64,000 nucleotides of DNA, from positions 104,183-168,182 of the forward strand of contig CAZVGO010000007.1 of the NCBI GenBank assembly GCA_964626755.1. Direction: 5' to 3'. The notes under the pieces are model-generated. The model was not told the DNA's origin and did not search any database. It saw only the letters and a program-made list of their open reading frames with translations. Position 1 is the stretch's first letter; each line of letters opens with the position of its first letter. The stretch is from JACDAV01 sp964626755 (GTDB lineage: Bacteria; Chloroflexota; Limnocylindria; Limnocylindrales; CSP1-4). Made by a program: the position numbers and the translations under genes. Shown here in pieces: positions 1 through 8,462 of the stretch.

Positions 1-30
1 ACGTCCAGCGCGGCCGCTGACGGCGGGCCC

Positions 31-1104
31 GTGGAGCCGCCGCCCCCACCGCTCCGTCTCGGGCGCCTGATCCACGCCGTCGACGCCCACGCCGCGGGCG
101 AGCCCGGGCGGGTGATCGTGGGCGGGGTCGACGACGTGCCCGGCGCGACGATGTTCGAGAAGATGGCCTGGCTGCGCGACCATGCCGACGACCTCCGGCT
201 GCGGATGCTCCGCGAGCCACGTGGCTACCCCGCCGCGAACTGCAACCTCCTCCTGCCGCCGACCCATCCCGAGGCCGACGCCGGCTACGTGATCATGGAG
301 CAGGTCGAGTACCCGGGAATGTCCGGCACGAACACGATCTGCGTCGTGACCGTGCTGCTCGAGACCGGGATCCTGCCGATGACCGAGCCGGTCACTGAGC
401 TGACGCTCGAGGCTCCGGCCGGCCTGATCCGGGTCCGCGCCGAGTGCGCCGCCGGCAAGGTCCGCGGGGTGACGTTCCGCAACGTCGCCTCGTTCGCGAC
501 CCACCTCGACACCGCTATCGAGGTGCCGCAGCTCGGCACCGTCCGGGTCGACGTGGCATACGGCGGGATGTTCTACGTCATCGCCGACGCCGAGCCGTTC
601 GGGCTGCGCCTGACGCCCGACGAGGGCCGCGACATCGTCCGGATCAGCGAGATGGTCAAGGCGGCGGCCGCCGAGCAACTCCCGGTGGTCCATCCCGAGC
701 AGCCTGGCTTCGACGGGATCACGATCGCCCAGCTGTCGGGGCCGCCCCACGACACGGCCAACCACCGCCGGAACGTCGTGACGGTGTCGACCGGCAAGCT
801 CGACTGGGGCAAGCCGTCGACCTGGACCGGGGCGATCGACCGGTCGCCGTGCGGGACCGGGACGTGCGCGAAGATGGCGGTCCTCCACGCCCGGGGCGAG
901 CTGGGCCTCGACACGCCCTTCCGGCACGAGGGGATCCTCGGCACCGTCTTCACCGGCCGGCTTGTCGAGGAGACGACGGTCGGGGGCGGCGCTGCCGTCG
1001 TCCCGACGATCACCGGAGAGGCCTGGATCACCGGCTTCGCCTCATACGCCCTCGATCCGGAGGACCCGTTCCCGGACGGCTTCACCGTCGGCGACATCTG
1101 GTAG
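31..1104 (+). CDS. Proline racemase-family enzyme (hydroxyproline epimerase/dehydratase type)
   Basis: A 357-residue member of the proline racemase superfamily, which epimerises proline or hydroxyprolines or dehydrates 3-hydroxyproline in the cytoplasm. The C-terminal active-site segment RSPCGTGTCAK is present at about residues 271-281. At the first catalytic position, normally Cys in MCGH-type motifs, the sequence reads PGMSGTNT (about residues 96-103), so the pair is Ser/Cys rather than Cys/Cys. Such Ser/Cys members are known and have been linked to hydroxyproline 2-epimerase activity. GTG at 31 is used as start, but the frame is open to the window edge, so an earlier start cannot be excluded. 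The family is certain; the substrate is not. Confidence 0.85.
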   Translation: MEPPPPPLRLGRLIHAVDAHAAGEPGRVIVGGVDDVPGATMFEKMAWLRDHADDLRLRMLREPRGYPAANCNLLLPPTHPEADAGYVIMEQVEYPGMSGTNTICVVTVLLETGILPMTEPVTELTLEAPAGLIRVRAECAAGKVRGVTFRNVASFATHLDTAIEVPQLGTVRVDVAYGGMFYVIADAEPFGLRLTPDEGRDIVRISEMVKAAAAEQLPVVHPEQPGFDGITIAQLSGPPHDTANHRRNVVTVSTGKLDWGKPSTWTGAIDRSPCGTGTCAKMAVLHARGELGLDTPFRHEGILGTVFTGRLVEETTVGGGAAVVPTITGEAWITGFASYALDPEDPFPDGFTVGDIW

Positions 1105-1116
1105 CCCCGGCACCTC

Positions 1117-1145
1117 TTGGCGGAGCCGCGACACTCCGCTAGAAT
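1117..1145 (+). promoter_or_regulatory. Promoter of the tmRNA gene
   Basis: TTGGCG (1117-1122), a 17-nt spacer and TAGAAT (1140-1145) form a good sigma70-type promoter. Transcription would start near 1152, about 27 nt before the mature 5' end of tmRNA, leaving a leader for RNase P to remove. Confidence 0.75.
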
Positions 1146-1178
1146 GATCGTGAGCGTCGAACGGACGTTCGGTCCTGT

Positions 1179-1555
1179 GGGGATGTGTGGTTTCGACAGG
1201 GTCCGGAAGACGGAGAACGCGAGCCGAGGATGCTGCTCAGGCCTCGTTAAACAGGCAGCAAAACGAAGTACCTGGCAACCGCCAGTCGACTCTCGCCCTC
1301 GCTGCGTAAGCAGCTAGTGTGAGCGTGGAAGCCACCTCGGTCCCGCGGGTGGTGGAAGCGTCATCAAGCGGGGCTGCAGACCGGGCCAGTGTTGCGTAAC
1401 CCGGGATCAAGCTCGATCTAGAGGCACGTGACTGGACCGGCCGGAACCCTGCCGATGGGGGTTCGATCGGTTGACGACAAAGCATCGGACACGCTCGTAG
1501 TGGTCTCCGCCGAAGGGTTCTGGACGGGGAGTTCGACTCTCCCCCATCTCCACCA
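1179..1555 (+). ncRNA. ssrA: Transfer-messenger RNA (tmRNA)
   Basis: The RNA that rescues stalled ribosomes and tags the nascent peptide for proteolysis. The 5' arm GGGGATG (1179-1185) pairs with CATCTCC (1545-1551), followed by encoded ACCA (1552-1555). The 5' end has the typical tmRNA start GGTTTCGACAGG and the 3' end carries a TTCGA T-arm loop. The tag frame ends in TAA at 1307-1309 and reads NEVPGNRQSTLALAA, with the classic LALAA degron. The resume codon is probably one or two codons upstream (CAG or CAA near 1256-1261), which is less usual than Ala. Length is 377 nt. Lon, one tmRNA-tag protease, is also in this window. Confidence 0.95.
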
Positions 1556-1559
1556 CTCC

Positions 1560-1574
1560 GCGCCCGGCGGGCGC
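1560..1574. terminator. Hairpin between tmRNA and the convergent VanW gene
   Basis: Perfect 6-bp stem GCGCCC/GGGCGC with loop GGC directly after the tmRNA 3' end. There is no T-run, so its role as an intrinsic terminator is only plausible. It could serve both convergent transcripts. Confidence 0.4.
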
Positions 1575-1582
1575 GCCGCTGA

Positions 1583-3466
1583 CTACGGCGTGGGCGTCGG
1601 CGAGGCGGGCGGGCCCGCGGTGTCGGCGGCCGCGGCGCGGCCGACGAGGACAATCCCGGTGATCCGCGCGTAGTTCGAGTAGTACGTGTTGCGGTGGATG
1701 ACCTTGCCGCTCGCGTCGGTGACGGTCCGCGTCACCCACACCTGCTTGCCGTCCACTGGCCACTCGATCCGCTTTCGCTTCCCGGGGGCGAGCGTGTTCG
1801 TCAGCTGGGTGGAATCGCTCGCGGGCCGGATGTTCTTCACGATCGGCTTCGTGAACGTGACCTTCCGGCCGGTCGGGACGCTGTACAGGGAGAACCGGAC
1901 GTACCCGGCTCCGCCGCTGCGGCTGTTGATGCCACGGATGAGGATCGGGTGCTTCGTGTCGTTCGTGAACGACATCGTCTGGCGCGAGTTCCCACTGATG
2001 AACACCGTCGCATCGAGGCCCAGCGGATAGCGATCGATGTAGTAGTAGTGGTTCTTCCGCGCGCCCATCTTCAGCCCGGCGCGGGCCGCGGCGTTGAACA
2101 GGGTCGTCGAGCACGAGCAGATCCCGCCGGCCAGAGCGCCCTGCGGCTCCGTCCGGCCGTTGATGATCGCGCCGCCGTCGGTGAATCCCCGTGAGCGAGT
2201 GACCGGGCCCACCGCCCGCCAGAAGTCGAACGTCTCGCCCGGGGCAAGGACGTAGCCGTTGATGAGCGTGGCGGGGATCCAGATGTTCGCCCCGAAGCCG
2301 TTCTTCTCGCCGATCGGGAAGTAGGTCCTCCAGGTGGAGATCTGCGTCATCAGCGGCGCGGCCTTCTCGGCCTCCGCAGTGGTCAGCGCCGGCTGGACCA
2401 CGGTCACGACAGCCGGGATCGCCGTCGTGGCAGGGTTGGACGCGCGGGCCTGCAGTGCCTGGACGAGCACTCGAGTCGTCGCCTTGACATCGAGCGTCCG
2501 CCCGTCCTGCCCCGCGGTGACGCCGAACACCTTGCCGCTGTTGGCGACGAGGAACGAGGCGTTCTTCGGCGCGACCGTCACCTTGGCGGCGATCGTCTCG
2601 ATCGTCTCGACCGGCCCCGTGACGTTGAGGATCGGCACGTACCGCCCGTCGACCGTCTGGGCGAGGCGCATCCACGTCCTGACACTCGACGCCTTGATCG
2701 TCCACTTGTCGTCGCCGACGGTGAGGTCGATGTCGGCGGCGATCCGCTCGGCGGCGGCCTTCGCCTCGGTCGCCTCGGCGGTCGTGATCGTCGGCTCGAC
2801 GTCCACCGTGGGGATCGCGACCTCGACAGTCCCGGGCGCGTCCAGCCGCAGGAGCGCGGCGGTGGCCTGGGCCAGGGGAGCCTCGCGATCCGCTCGCTGG
2901 CCGTTCCTCCCGGCAGTGAGCTCGAAACCCGTTTCCACGATCGCGACGGATGCGTCGGAGGGCTCCCGATCAAGGGTCGCGGCGGCGGTTTCGAACCGCG
3001 CCACGAGCACCGCCTCGTTGATGAGAACCCGTGGCAGAAGTTCCACCCCACGCAGCGCGGTCCGGACGTTCCCGATCAGCCGGTCGAACGGGGAGCCGGA
3101 TCGCCCGATCGCGGCGGCGTCGGCGACGAGACCGTCGACGTCGATCCGGCGGCCGACATCCGCGTACTGGATCCGGACCGTCCGGGCGCCGGCCGTCAGG
3201 ACGAGCTCGCCTTCCCCGGCGGGGGCATACGCGGCGCCGAGGCGACTTCGGGCGGACTCCGGGGAAAGGCCGGACAGGTCGACCGAACCGGCACGAACCC
3301 CGGGCAGAATCCGGCCGTCGTACTGCCGATCGAACGCGTAGAGCGCCCCCGCCCCGAGGACGAGGACGGCGACGAGGCCGGCCGCGAACGCCAGGACGAA
3401 CCGTGAGCGCACGGCAGAGCGATTCTGGGGCGTCGCGAGGGGAACGGTGTCCGTGGCGGTGGTCAT
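1583..3466 (-). CDS. VanW-family protein with peptidoglycan-binding-4-type repeats
   Basis: A 627-residue envelope protein. It has a short cytoplasmic N-terminus, one membrane segment (about residues 22-45), an extracytoplasmic region resembling putative peptidoglycan-binding (PG_binding_4) repeats, and a C-terminal VanW domain (about 390-590) with the family core GGICSCSTTLFNAA near residue 444. The tail is Pro/Thr-rich. VanW proteins accompany vancomycin-resistance clusters in some bacteria, but their biochemical role is unknown; an envelope role is inferred. ATG at 3466 (MTTATDT) is chosen because the frame upstream overlaps jag and is not protein-like. A TAGGAT -10-like box lies at 3478-3483. 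It follows jag in the same direction after a 145-nt gap. Confidence 0.8.
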   Translation of the reverse strand: MTTATDTVPLATPQNRSAVRSRFVLAFAAGLVAVLVLGAGALYAFDRQYDGRILPGVRAGSVDLSGLSPESARSRLGAAYAPAGEGELVLTAGARTVRIQYADVGRRIDVDGLVADAAAIGRSGSPFDRLIGNVRTALRGVELLPRVLINEAVLVARFETAAATLDREPSDASVAIVETGFELTAGRNGQRADREAPLAQATAALLRLDAPGTVEVAIPTVDVEPTITTAEATEAKAAAERIAADIDLTVGDDKWTIKASSVRTWMRLAQTVDGRYVPILNVTGPVETIETIAAKVTVAPKNASFLVANSGKVFGVTAGQDGRTLDVKATTRVLVQALQARASNPATTAIPAVVTVVQPALTTAEAEKAAPLMTQISTWRTYFPIGEKNGFGANIWIPATLINGYVLAPGETFDFWRAVGPVTRSRGFTDGGAIINGRTEPQGALAGGICSCSTTLFNAAARAGLKMGARKNHYYYIDRYPLGLDATVFISGNSRQTMSFTNDTKHPILIRGINSRSGGAGYVRFSLYSVPTGRKVTFTKPIVKNIRPASDSTQLTNTLAPGKRKRIEWPVDGKQVWVTRTVTDASGKVIHRNTYYSNYARITGIVLVGRAAAADTAGPPASPTPTP

Positions 3467-3611
3467 CGTGGGGCGACATCCTAGCAGCGGAGGATCACAC
3501 GGGCGTGAAAGGGGGCGGCCGGGCGGCACAGGGACGCACCAGATGGCCCGATCGTGACGCCGGCCGGATCCTCTGCCACCTGCCCAGTAGTCCGGCCGGG
3601 CGGCCGGAAGG

Positions 3612-4724
3612 TCAGCCCTCCCGGGGGAGCACCACGATTCGCCGGTTGGGCTCCTCGCCGATCGACTGGGTCGCCACGTCCCCGTTCTCACGCAGCGCGA
3701 TGTGGACCCAGCGCCGCTCGAGGGCGGGCATCGGCTCGAGCTGGAGCATCTTGCCGGTCTCGACGACCCGGGCGGCGGCCCGGAGCGCGAGGTCGCGCAG
3801 CTGGCGCTCCCGGCGGCCGCGGTAGTCCTCGACGTCCACGAGGACACGGGTCCAGCCGCCCATCCGGCGCGACAGCATGAGGTTCACGAGATGCTGCAGG
3901 GCAGAGAGGCGCTCGCCCTTCCGGCCGATCAGGGCGCCCAGCGCGTCCTTCTCGTCGCCGTCGCCGACGACGTTCAGGCGGCTCGTCTCGCCGGTCTCGA
4001 GCTCCACCCGGACCTTGAACCCGAGGTGGCGCATCAGCTCCTCGAGGATCTCCTGGCCGGCGGCGAGCGCCTCGGGCGAGGCTTCGGCGGCCTCGAGGTC
4101 AGCCCGCTCCGCGGCCAGCGAGCCGCGCGCCGCGGCGACCTCGGCGGCCTCGCTGGCGGTCAACGCGGACTGGGCGGGGCGGCGGCCCCGATCCTCGCGC
4201 CGCGGGCCACGTTCCCGATCGTCGCGGCGGGGGCTCCGACCGGCGTCACCACCCGGTGCTGCCTCCGGACGCGGTCCGCGCTCGGTGACGACTGGTGCCT
4301 CCGTGGGCGGTACCTCGGCGCGCGGACCGTCCGAACGAGGACCGGCATCGGCGATCGCCGGCGGCGATCCATCCGGGCGCCGGCCGCGGTCCCGCTCGCC
4401 CTCGGGGCGTGGGCGGCGGTCACGGTCCTCGCGCCGTGGGCCGCGGTCCCGATCGCGGTCGCCGTAGCGGGGACGGTCCTCGCGCGGCGGCGCAGGCGGG
4501 AGCGGCTGGGCTGCCGCCGCGTCGCGCTTTGGGGCCGCTCCACCGAGTGCCGCCACCGGCGCGGCAACGATGCGAGCGGGCTCCGCGCCCATCCCGAGGA
4601 CGCCCCGGCTGCCGGGGGTGAGGATCTCGAAGTCGAGCTCGTTGAGGCCCACCCCGAACGCCTCGCGGGCGTTGCGAAGGGCCTCCTCGACGGTCTTGCC
4701 GGTGAATTCGCGATAGGCACTCAT
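3612..4724 (-). CDS. khpB: Jag/KhpB RNA-binding protein (Jag_N-KH-R3H)
   Basis: A 370-residue cytoplasmic single-strand nucleic-acid-binding protein of the SpoIIIJ-associated (Jag/KhpB) family. The N-terminal Jag_N domain (about 1-55, EFTGKTVEEAL) is followed by a long Arg/Asp/Glu/Pro-rich low-complexity linker (about 75-215), a KH domain with the GXXG loop IGRKGE, and an R3H domain (ERRWVHIAL) near the C-terminus. The linker is much longer than in Firmicutes Jag. ATG at 4724 has GGGAGG about 9 nt upstream. The gene starts 1 nt after the yidC stop, the usual yidC-jag pairing next to the origin. Confidence 0.93.
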   Translation of the reverse strand: MSAYREFTGKTVEEALRNAREAFGVGLNELDFEILTPGSRGVLGMGAEPARIVAAPVAALGGAAPKRDAAAAQPLPPAPPREDRPRYGDRDRDRGPRREDRDRRPRPEGERDRGRRPDGSPPAIADAGPRSDGPRAEVPPTEAPVVTERGPRPEAAPGGDAGRSPRRDDRERGPRREDRGRRPAQSALTASEAAEVAAARGSLAAERADLEAAEASPEALAAGQEILEELMRHLGFKVRVELETGETSRLNVVGDGDEKDALGALIGRKGERLSALQHLVNLMLSRRMGGWTRVLVDVEDYRGRRERQLRDLALRAAARVVETGKMLQLEPMPALERRWVHIALRENGDVATQSIGEEPNRRIVVLPREG

Positions 4725-4725
4725 G

Positions 4726-5910
4726 TCAGCGTCGCCTCCCTCGTCGGCCCTGCCTGCCCCGCTCACGGGGGCGAATGGTCTTGCTGGCCGAAGTGGCTCG
4801 GTTGGTGGAGTCGCGCGACGGTGACGTCGGCGACCGCTTGGTGGGATCCGGTGGCGGAAGGGTCACCGGGAAGCGCGGTGTGTGGTCTGTCGCAAATGCC
4901 GGGGTCCAGCCGAACAGCGGAAACATCGCACCCCAGCCCACGATCAGGTACTGCTGGACGATCGAATAGGCCGTGGCCACGATCCAGTAGATGAACAGCC
5001 CGGCCGGCAGGATCGAGCCCCACGCGATCGAGATGAGCGGGAGGAACAGCATCATCTGCCGTTGCACCCGCAGGTTCGGATCGTCGTTGTTCGGATCGGC
5101 CGGCGTCAGCATCATCCGTGACTGGACGAGCTGAAGGATCGCCGAGATGATCGAGAGGAACCCGAGGCCGCCGAGGAACTGATGCGGCGTGCCGATGAAG
5201 ACCTCTGGAACGCTGACGTTGAGGTTCCCCAGCCACGGCACGATCGGATCGATGCACGGGATGACGTTCCTGGCGGCGTCGAACATCGGGACCGGCGAAC
5301 ACGCGAGGGCAACGACCTGGACGCCGGCGATCGTCAGCATCTGAGTCGGGTTGAAGTTCGTGATCCCGTTCTGGATCACCGTATAGATGATGAACAGGAG
5401 CGGCAGCTGGAGGAGCAGCGGCAGGCAGCCCGAGACCGGATTCACGCCGCGCTCGCGCATGATCTCCTGCTGCGCCTGCTGAGCCTTCATCCGGTCGCCC
5501 TTGTACCGGCGTTTCACCTCCGCCAGCTCGGGCTGGAGCATCTGCATCCGGCGTTGCGATACGAGCTGCCGCCGGAAGAGCGGAATCAGCACTGTCCGGA
5601 CGACGAGCGTCAGGACGACGATCGCGATCCCGATAGCCCCGGGCACACCTGCCGACTTGAGCGCCACGTAGACCCCGGCGAGGACGATGAACAGGCCCTG
5701 GAAGATCGGCGTGAACAGCCAGGCAAGGAGACCGACCGGGTTGTCAGGCTGGGCCGGGGTGAGGGGGATTGCCGCGGGAACCGGCGCGGGTGTGCTGCCC
5801 GGCACCCCGCTGCCTCCCGGGGCCGGTCCTCCACAGCCCGCCACGATGATCGCGACAGCCAGGATCGCGAGCACGGGCAGGAGCCGTGGCATCGTCGCGC
5901 GAAATCGCAT
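4726..5910 (-). CDS. yidC: Membrane protein insertase YidC/SpoIIIJ
   Basis: A 394-residue Oxa1/YidC insertase that integrates membrane proteins with or without SecYEG. It begins with a lipoprotein signal peptide ending in VAGC (Cys26), as in monoderm SpoIIIJ-type proteins. A hydrophobic TM helix at about 68-95 and the catalytic membrane bundle follow, including the basic cytoplasmic hairpin LVSQRRMQMLQPEL and NPVSGCLPLLLQLP. It lacks the large periplasmic domain of proteobacterial YidC. The start at 5910 is chosen because the upstream frame overlaps yidD and lacks a signal sequence. It lies in the rpmH-rnpA-yidD-yidC-jag cluster. Confidence 0.95.
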   Translation of the reverse strand: MRFRATMPRLLPVLAILAVAIIVAGCGGPAPGGSGVPGSTPAPVPAAIPLTPAQPDNPVGLLAWLFTPIFQGLFIVLAGVYVALKSAGVPGAIGIAIVVLTLVVRTVLIPLFRRQLVSQRRMQMLQPELAEVKRRYKGDRMKAQQAQQEIMRERGVNPVSGCLPLLLQLPLLFIIYTVIQNGITNFNPTQMLTIAGVQVVALACSPVPMFDAARNVIPCIDPIVPWLGNLNVSVPEVFIGTPHQFLGGLGFLSIISAILQLVQSRMMLTPADPNNDDPNLRVQRQMMLFLPLISIAWGSILPAGLFIYWIVATAYSIVQQYLIVGWGAMFPLFGWTPAFATDHTPRFPVTLPPPDPTKRSPTSPSRDSTNRATSASKTIRPRERGRQGRRGRRR

Positions 5911-5944
5911 CAAGCGGTCTTCCCTCGTCCCGGACCGCCCGGCC

Positions 5945-6151
5945 TCAGCGGACCGGGTCATAGCCGCCCGGGTTCCAGGGGTGACAACGGGCGATCCGGC
6001 GCGCGCCCATCCAGCTGCCCCGGAACAACCCGTACTTCTCGATCGCCTGCTCCGTGTAGCGCGAGCAGGTGGGCTCGAACCGGCACGACGACGGGAGCCA
6101 GCCGAACACGAACCGGTAGAGCCGGATGAGTCCGATGCCAAGGCGCTTCAC
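5945..6151 (-). CDS. yidD: Membrane protein insertion efficiency factor YidD
   Basis: A 68-residue protein with the full YidD signature CRFEPTCSRY and the conserved HPWNPGGYDPV end. YidD helps membrane-protein insertion and is normally encoded between rnpA and yidC, as here. Its ATG overlaps the rnpA stop by 4 nt, indicating translational coupling. Confidence 0.96.
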   Translation of the reverse strand: MKRLGIGLIRLYRFVFGWLPSSCRFEPTCSRYTEQAIEKYGLFRGSWMGARRIARCHPWNPGGYDPVR

Positions 6152-6480
6152 GTCGTCGGTCCTTTCAGCACGCCGCCGCGGGTGAGCAGCCGGCGCACGG
6201 CCCCGACCAGTGCGTCGTGGTCGGCCTCGACGAGCGCGGGCCGGGCGATGAAGAGGACGTCCCAGCCGGGCTGGAACGAGGGCGCCATCACCCTGAGCGC
6301 CTCGCGGATTCGTCGTCTGACCCGATTGCGGACGACTGCGCCGCCGAGCTTGCGCCCGGTCGACAGTCCGAATCGGGTCGTCTCGAGTTCGGTCCGCAGA
6401 AACCGGGCGACGAGGAGCGGGTGGGACCGGCTGGTCCCGCTGCCCTGTATCGCCACGAAGTCCTGCGGCCGGGAGAGCAT
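6148..6480 (-). CDS. rnpA: Ribonuclease P protein component
   Basis: A 110-residue protein subunit of RNase P, which matures tRNA and tmRNA 5' ends. It contains the RNR motif NRVRRRIREALR and the N-terminal FVAIQGSG/LVARFLR strands typical of the family. ATG at 6480 gives the normal length; the open frame upstream runs across rpmH and is a shadow. It lies 35 nt after rpmH and overlaps yidD by 4 nt. Confidence 0.95.
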   Translation of the reverse strand: MLSRPQDFVAIQGSGTSRSHPLLVARFLRTELETTRFGLSTGRKLGGAVVRNRVRRRIREALRVMAPSFQPGWDVLFIARPALVEADHDALVGAVRRLLTRGGVLKGPTT

Positions 6481-6515
6481 CACGAGCCGCGGCGGATGAA
6501 GGCCGGGCCCGGTCG

Positions 6516-6650
6516 TCAGGCCGTCAGCCGCTTCCGACCGCGAGCCCGCCGTCTGGCAAGGATTCGGCGTCCCCCGGTGGTCTTCATCCGGGCGCGAAAG
6601 CCGTGCTCCCTGGCGCGATGGCGCTTCTTGGGCTGGTAGGTCTGCTTCAT
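6516..6650 (-). CDS. rpmH: Large ribosomal subunit protein bL34
   Basis: A 44-residue basic protein beginning MKQTYQPKKRHRAREHGF and ending RARGRKRLTA, the standard bL34 length and pattern. It is the first gene of the leftward origin-side operon, with a strong promoter about 115 nt upstream. Confidence 0.98.
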   Translation of the reverse strand: MKQTYQPKKRHRAREHGFRARMKTTGGRRILARRRARGRKRLTA

Positions 6651-6763
6651 CGGAGCTCTGCGCGATCCTCTCCGTCCGAACTCGGGGCTCGACGCTCGAC
6701 CCCTTGAGGCACGCAAACGCGCCTGGCGCCCGTGAGCGCATCGGCGCGTTCGTCGTCCGGCGG

Positions 6764-6793
6764 ATGATAGGTCCGGTCACTCGGGAGTGTCAA
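6764..6793 (-). promoter_or_regulatory. Promoter of the rpmH-rnpA-yidD-yidC-jag operon
   Basis: Read leftward: consensus TTGACA (complement of 6788-6793), an 18-nt spacer, then TATCAT (complement of 6764-6769). The transcript would have a leader of about 105 nt before rpmH. Confidence 0.8.
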
Positions 6794-6845
6794 ACCTCGG
6801 CGGCATCATTGAGCTCGGTCTGACAATACCGGGCCAGAATCTGCG

Positions 6846-6862
6846 ATACCCCCTGGGGGTAT
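6846..6862. promoter_or_regulatory. Perfect palindrome upstream of the dnaA promoter
   Basis: ATACCCCC-T-GGGGGTAT, two 8-bp arms around a single T, 12 nt upstream of the proposed dnaA -35. It looks like a dimeric regulator site at a place where dnaA or rpmH transcription could be controlled. The factor is unknown. Confidence 0.5.
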
Positions 6863-6874
6863 TGCGAGATTCGC

Positions 6875-6904
6875 TTGCTACGCTGTGCAACGCGGTGCTA
6901 TCCT
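6875..6904 (+). promoter_or_regulatory. Candidate dnaA promoter
   Basis: TTGCTA (6875-6880), an 18-nt spacer and TATCCT (6899-6904), preceded by TG one base upstream of the hexamer (extended -10). Other weaker matches exist in this AT-richer stretch. Confidence 0.55.
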
Positions 6905-7094
6905 CTGCGGGCCCTCGGCGCCGGGAACGCTCGCGGGATATCCCTTGGGAGCCTTTGGAGGGAGCTCGGGGAAACCGCATCGCGCTTCGGCCCGGCGTTT
7001 CTTTTCAGCGGCGCGCACCAGTGTCCTGTACGGATTCGGCAACGGCTGGCCCGTCGATCAAATGATCCACCCGCAGAGCAGGCATCGATTCTGA

Positions 7095-8462
7095 ATGGAT
7101 GCGAAGCAGGTCTGGCGCGCAGCCCTCGGTGAGTTGCAGGTCTCTCTGTCGCCGGCCAACTTCGAGACGTGGCTGCGCGACACGGCGCTCATCGACGTCG
7201 ACGACCACCGCTTCCGGATCGCCGTCCCCAACGGCTTCGCGAAGGACTGGCTCGAGACGCGCTACCGCTCGCTGATCTCCCAGACGCTGGCCAGGATCGT
7301 CGGCTACAGCGTCCAGGTCGAGTTCGTCATCAACACCGCCGAGGCCGGCGCGCAGGCCGCGACGAACGGTAACGGCGGGATGCCGGCTGCCGCGCCGGTC
7401 CGCCTCGAGCCGACGCGCGTCGGTGGCGAGGGCGGGACGACCAACATCAACCCGCGCTACACCTTCACGAACTTCATCGTCGGGTCGGCGAACCGCCTCG
7501 CCCACGCGGCCAGCCTGTCCGTCGCGGAACGCCCCGGTCACGCCTACAACCCGCTCTTCCTGTACGGCGGCGTGGGCCTCGGAAAGACCCACCTGATGCA
7601 TGCGATCGGCAACCAGGTGATTGCCAAGTTTCCCCGCAAGCGGGTCGTCTACGCGACGAGCGAGAAGTTCACCAACGAGTTCATCACGAGCATCCAGCAA
7701 GGCAAGATCGACGAGTTCCGCGCGCGTTATCGGCGGATCGACCTGCTGCTCATCGACGACATCCAGTTCATCGCGGACAAGGAGCGAACGCAGGAAGAGT
7801 TCTTCCACACGTTCAACGCGATCCACGAGGACGGCAAGCAGATCGTCCTGAGCTCCGACCGGCCCCCGAAGGCGATCCTGACCCTCGAGGAGCGGCTGCG
7901 CAGCCGGTTCGAGTGGGGCCTCATCGCCGATCTCACGGCGCCGGATCTCGAGACCCGGATCGCGATCCTCCGGGCGAAGGCGGAAGAGGGCGCCGTCCCG
8001 ATCACCTCGGACGTCATGGAGTTCATCGCTCGCAAGGTGGTCAGCAACATCCGCGAGCTGGAGGGCGCCCTCAACCGGATCGTCGCCTACGCGAGCATGG
8101 GCGCAATGCCGATCAGCATCGAGCTCGCCCAGGCAGTCCTGTCGAACGTGCTCTACAACCCCAAGAAGCGACAGGTCACGCCGGAACGGATCGCCAAGGC
8201 CGTCGCGGACTACTACGGCGTGCAGATGGACGCGCTGAAAGGCCAGAAGCGCGACAAGGCGATCGTCATGCCGCGCCAGATCGCGATGTTCCTCATGCGC
8301 GAGGAGACGGACGTATCGCTCCTTCGGATCGGCGCGGAGCTCGGTGGCCGGGATCATTCGACCGTCCTCCACGCCTGCGACAAGATCAACCGCGAATCGG
8401 CCGTGAACGACGAGCTGCGCCGCGAGATCGCGGCAGTCCGCGAGCTGATCTACGCCGACTGA
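7095..8462 (+). CDS. dnaA: Chromosomal replication initiator DnaA
   Basis: A 455-residue initiator ATPase that binds and melts oriC. Domain I occupies about residues 1-80, followed by a short linker. The AAA+ domain has Walker A GGVGLGKTH (about 157-165) and Walker B LLLIDDIQF (about 217-225). The C-terminal DNA-binding domain carries the signature GRDHSTVLHACDKI (about 418-431). ATG at 7095 begins the usual N-terminus (MDAKQVWRAALGEL). The gene is followed by the putative origin and dnaN. Confidence 0.98.
   Translation: MDAKQVWRAALGELQVSLSPANFETWLRDTALIDVDDHRFRIAVPNGFAKDWLETRYRSLISQTLARIVGYSVQVEFVINTAEAGAQAATNGNGGMPAAAPVRLEPTRVGGEGGTTNINPRYTFTNFIVGSANRLAHAASLSVAERPGHAYNPLFLYGGVGLGKTHLMHAIGNQVIAKFPRKRVVYATSEKFTNEFITSIQQGKIDEFRARYRRIDLLLIDDIQFIADKERTQEEFFHTFNAIHEDGKQIVLSSDRPPKAILTLEERLRSRFEWGLIADLTAPDLETRIAILRAKAEEGAVPITSDVMEFIARKVVSNIRELEGALNRIVAYASMGAMPISIELAQAVLSNVLYNPKKRQVTPERIAKAVADYYGVQMDALKGQKRDKAIVMPRQIAMFLMREETDVSLLRIGAELGGRDHSTVLHACDKINRESAVNDELRREIAAVRELIYAD

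Larger units (their letters stand above)
6651..7094. other. rpmH-dnaA divergent intergenic region
   Basis: 444 nt without a protein gene. It holds a leftward promoter for rpmH, a rightward promoter for dnaA and a perfect 17-nt palindrome between them. I found no DnaA-box-like TTGTCCACA match here, in contrast to the dnaA-dnaN gap. The dnaA leader is about 185 nt from the proposed promoter. Confidence 0.8.

Noticed and set aside
3467..3847. N-terminal extension of the VanW frame to 3847
   Set aside because: It overlaps the 3' end of jag in antisense-like Ser/Arg-rich composition; MTTATDT at 3466 precedes the membrane anchor directly.
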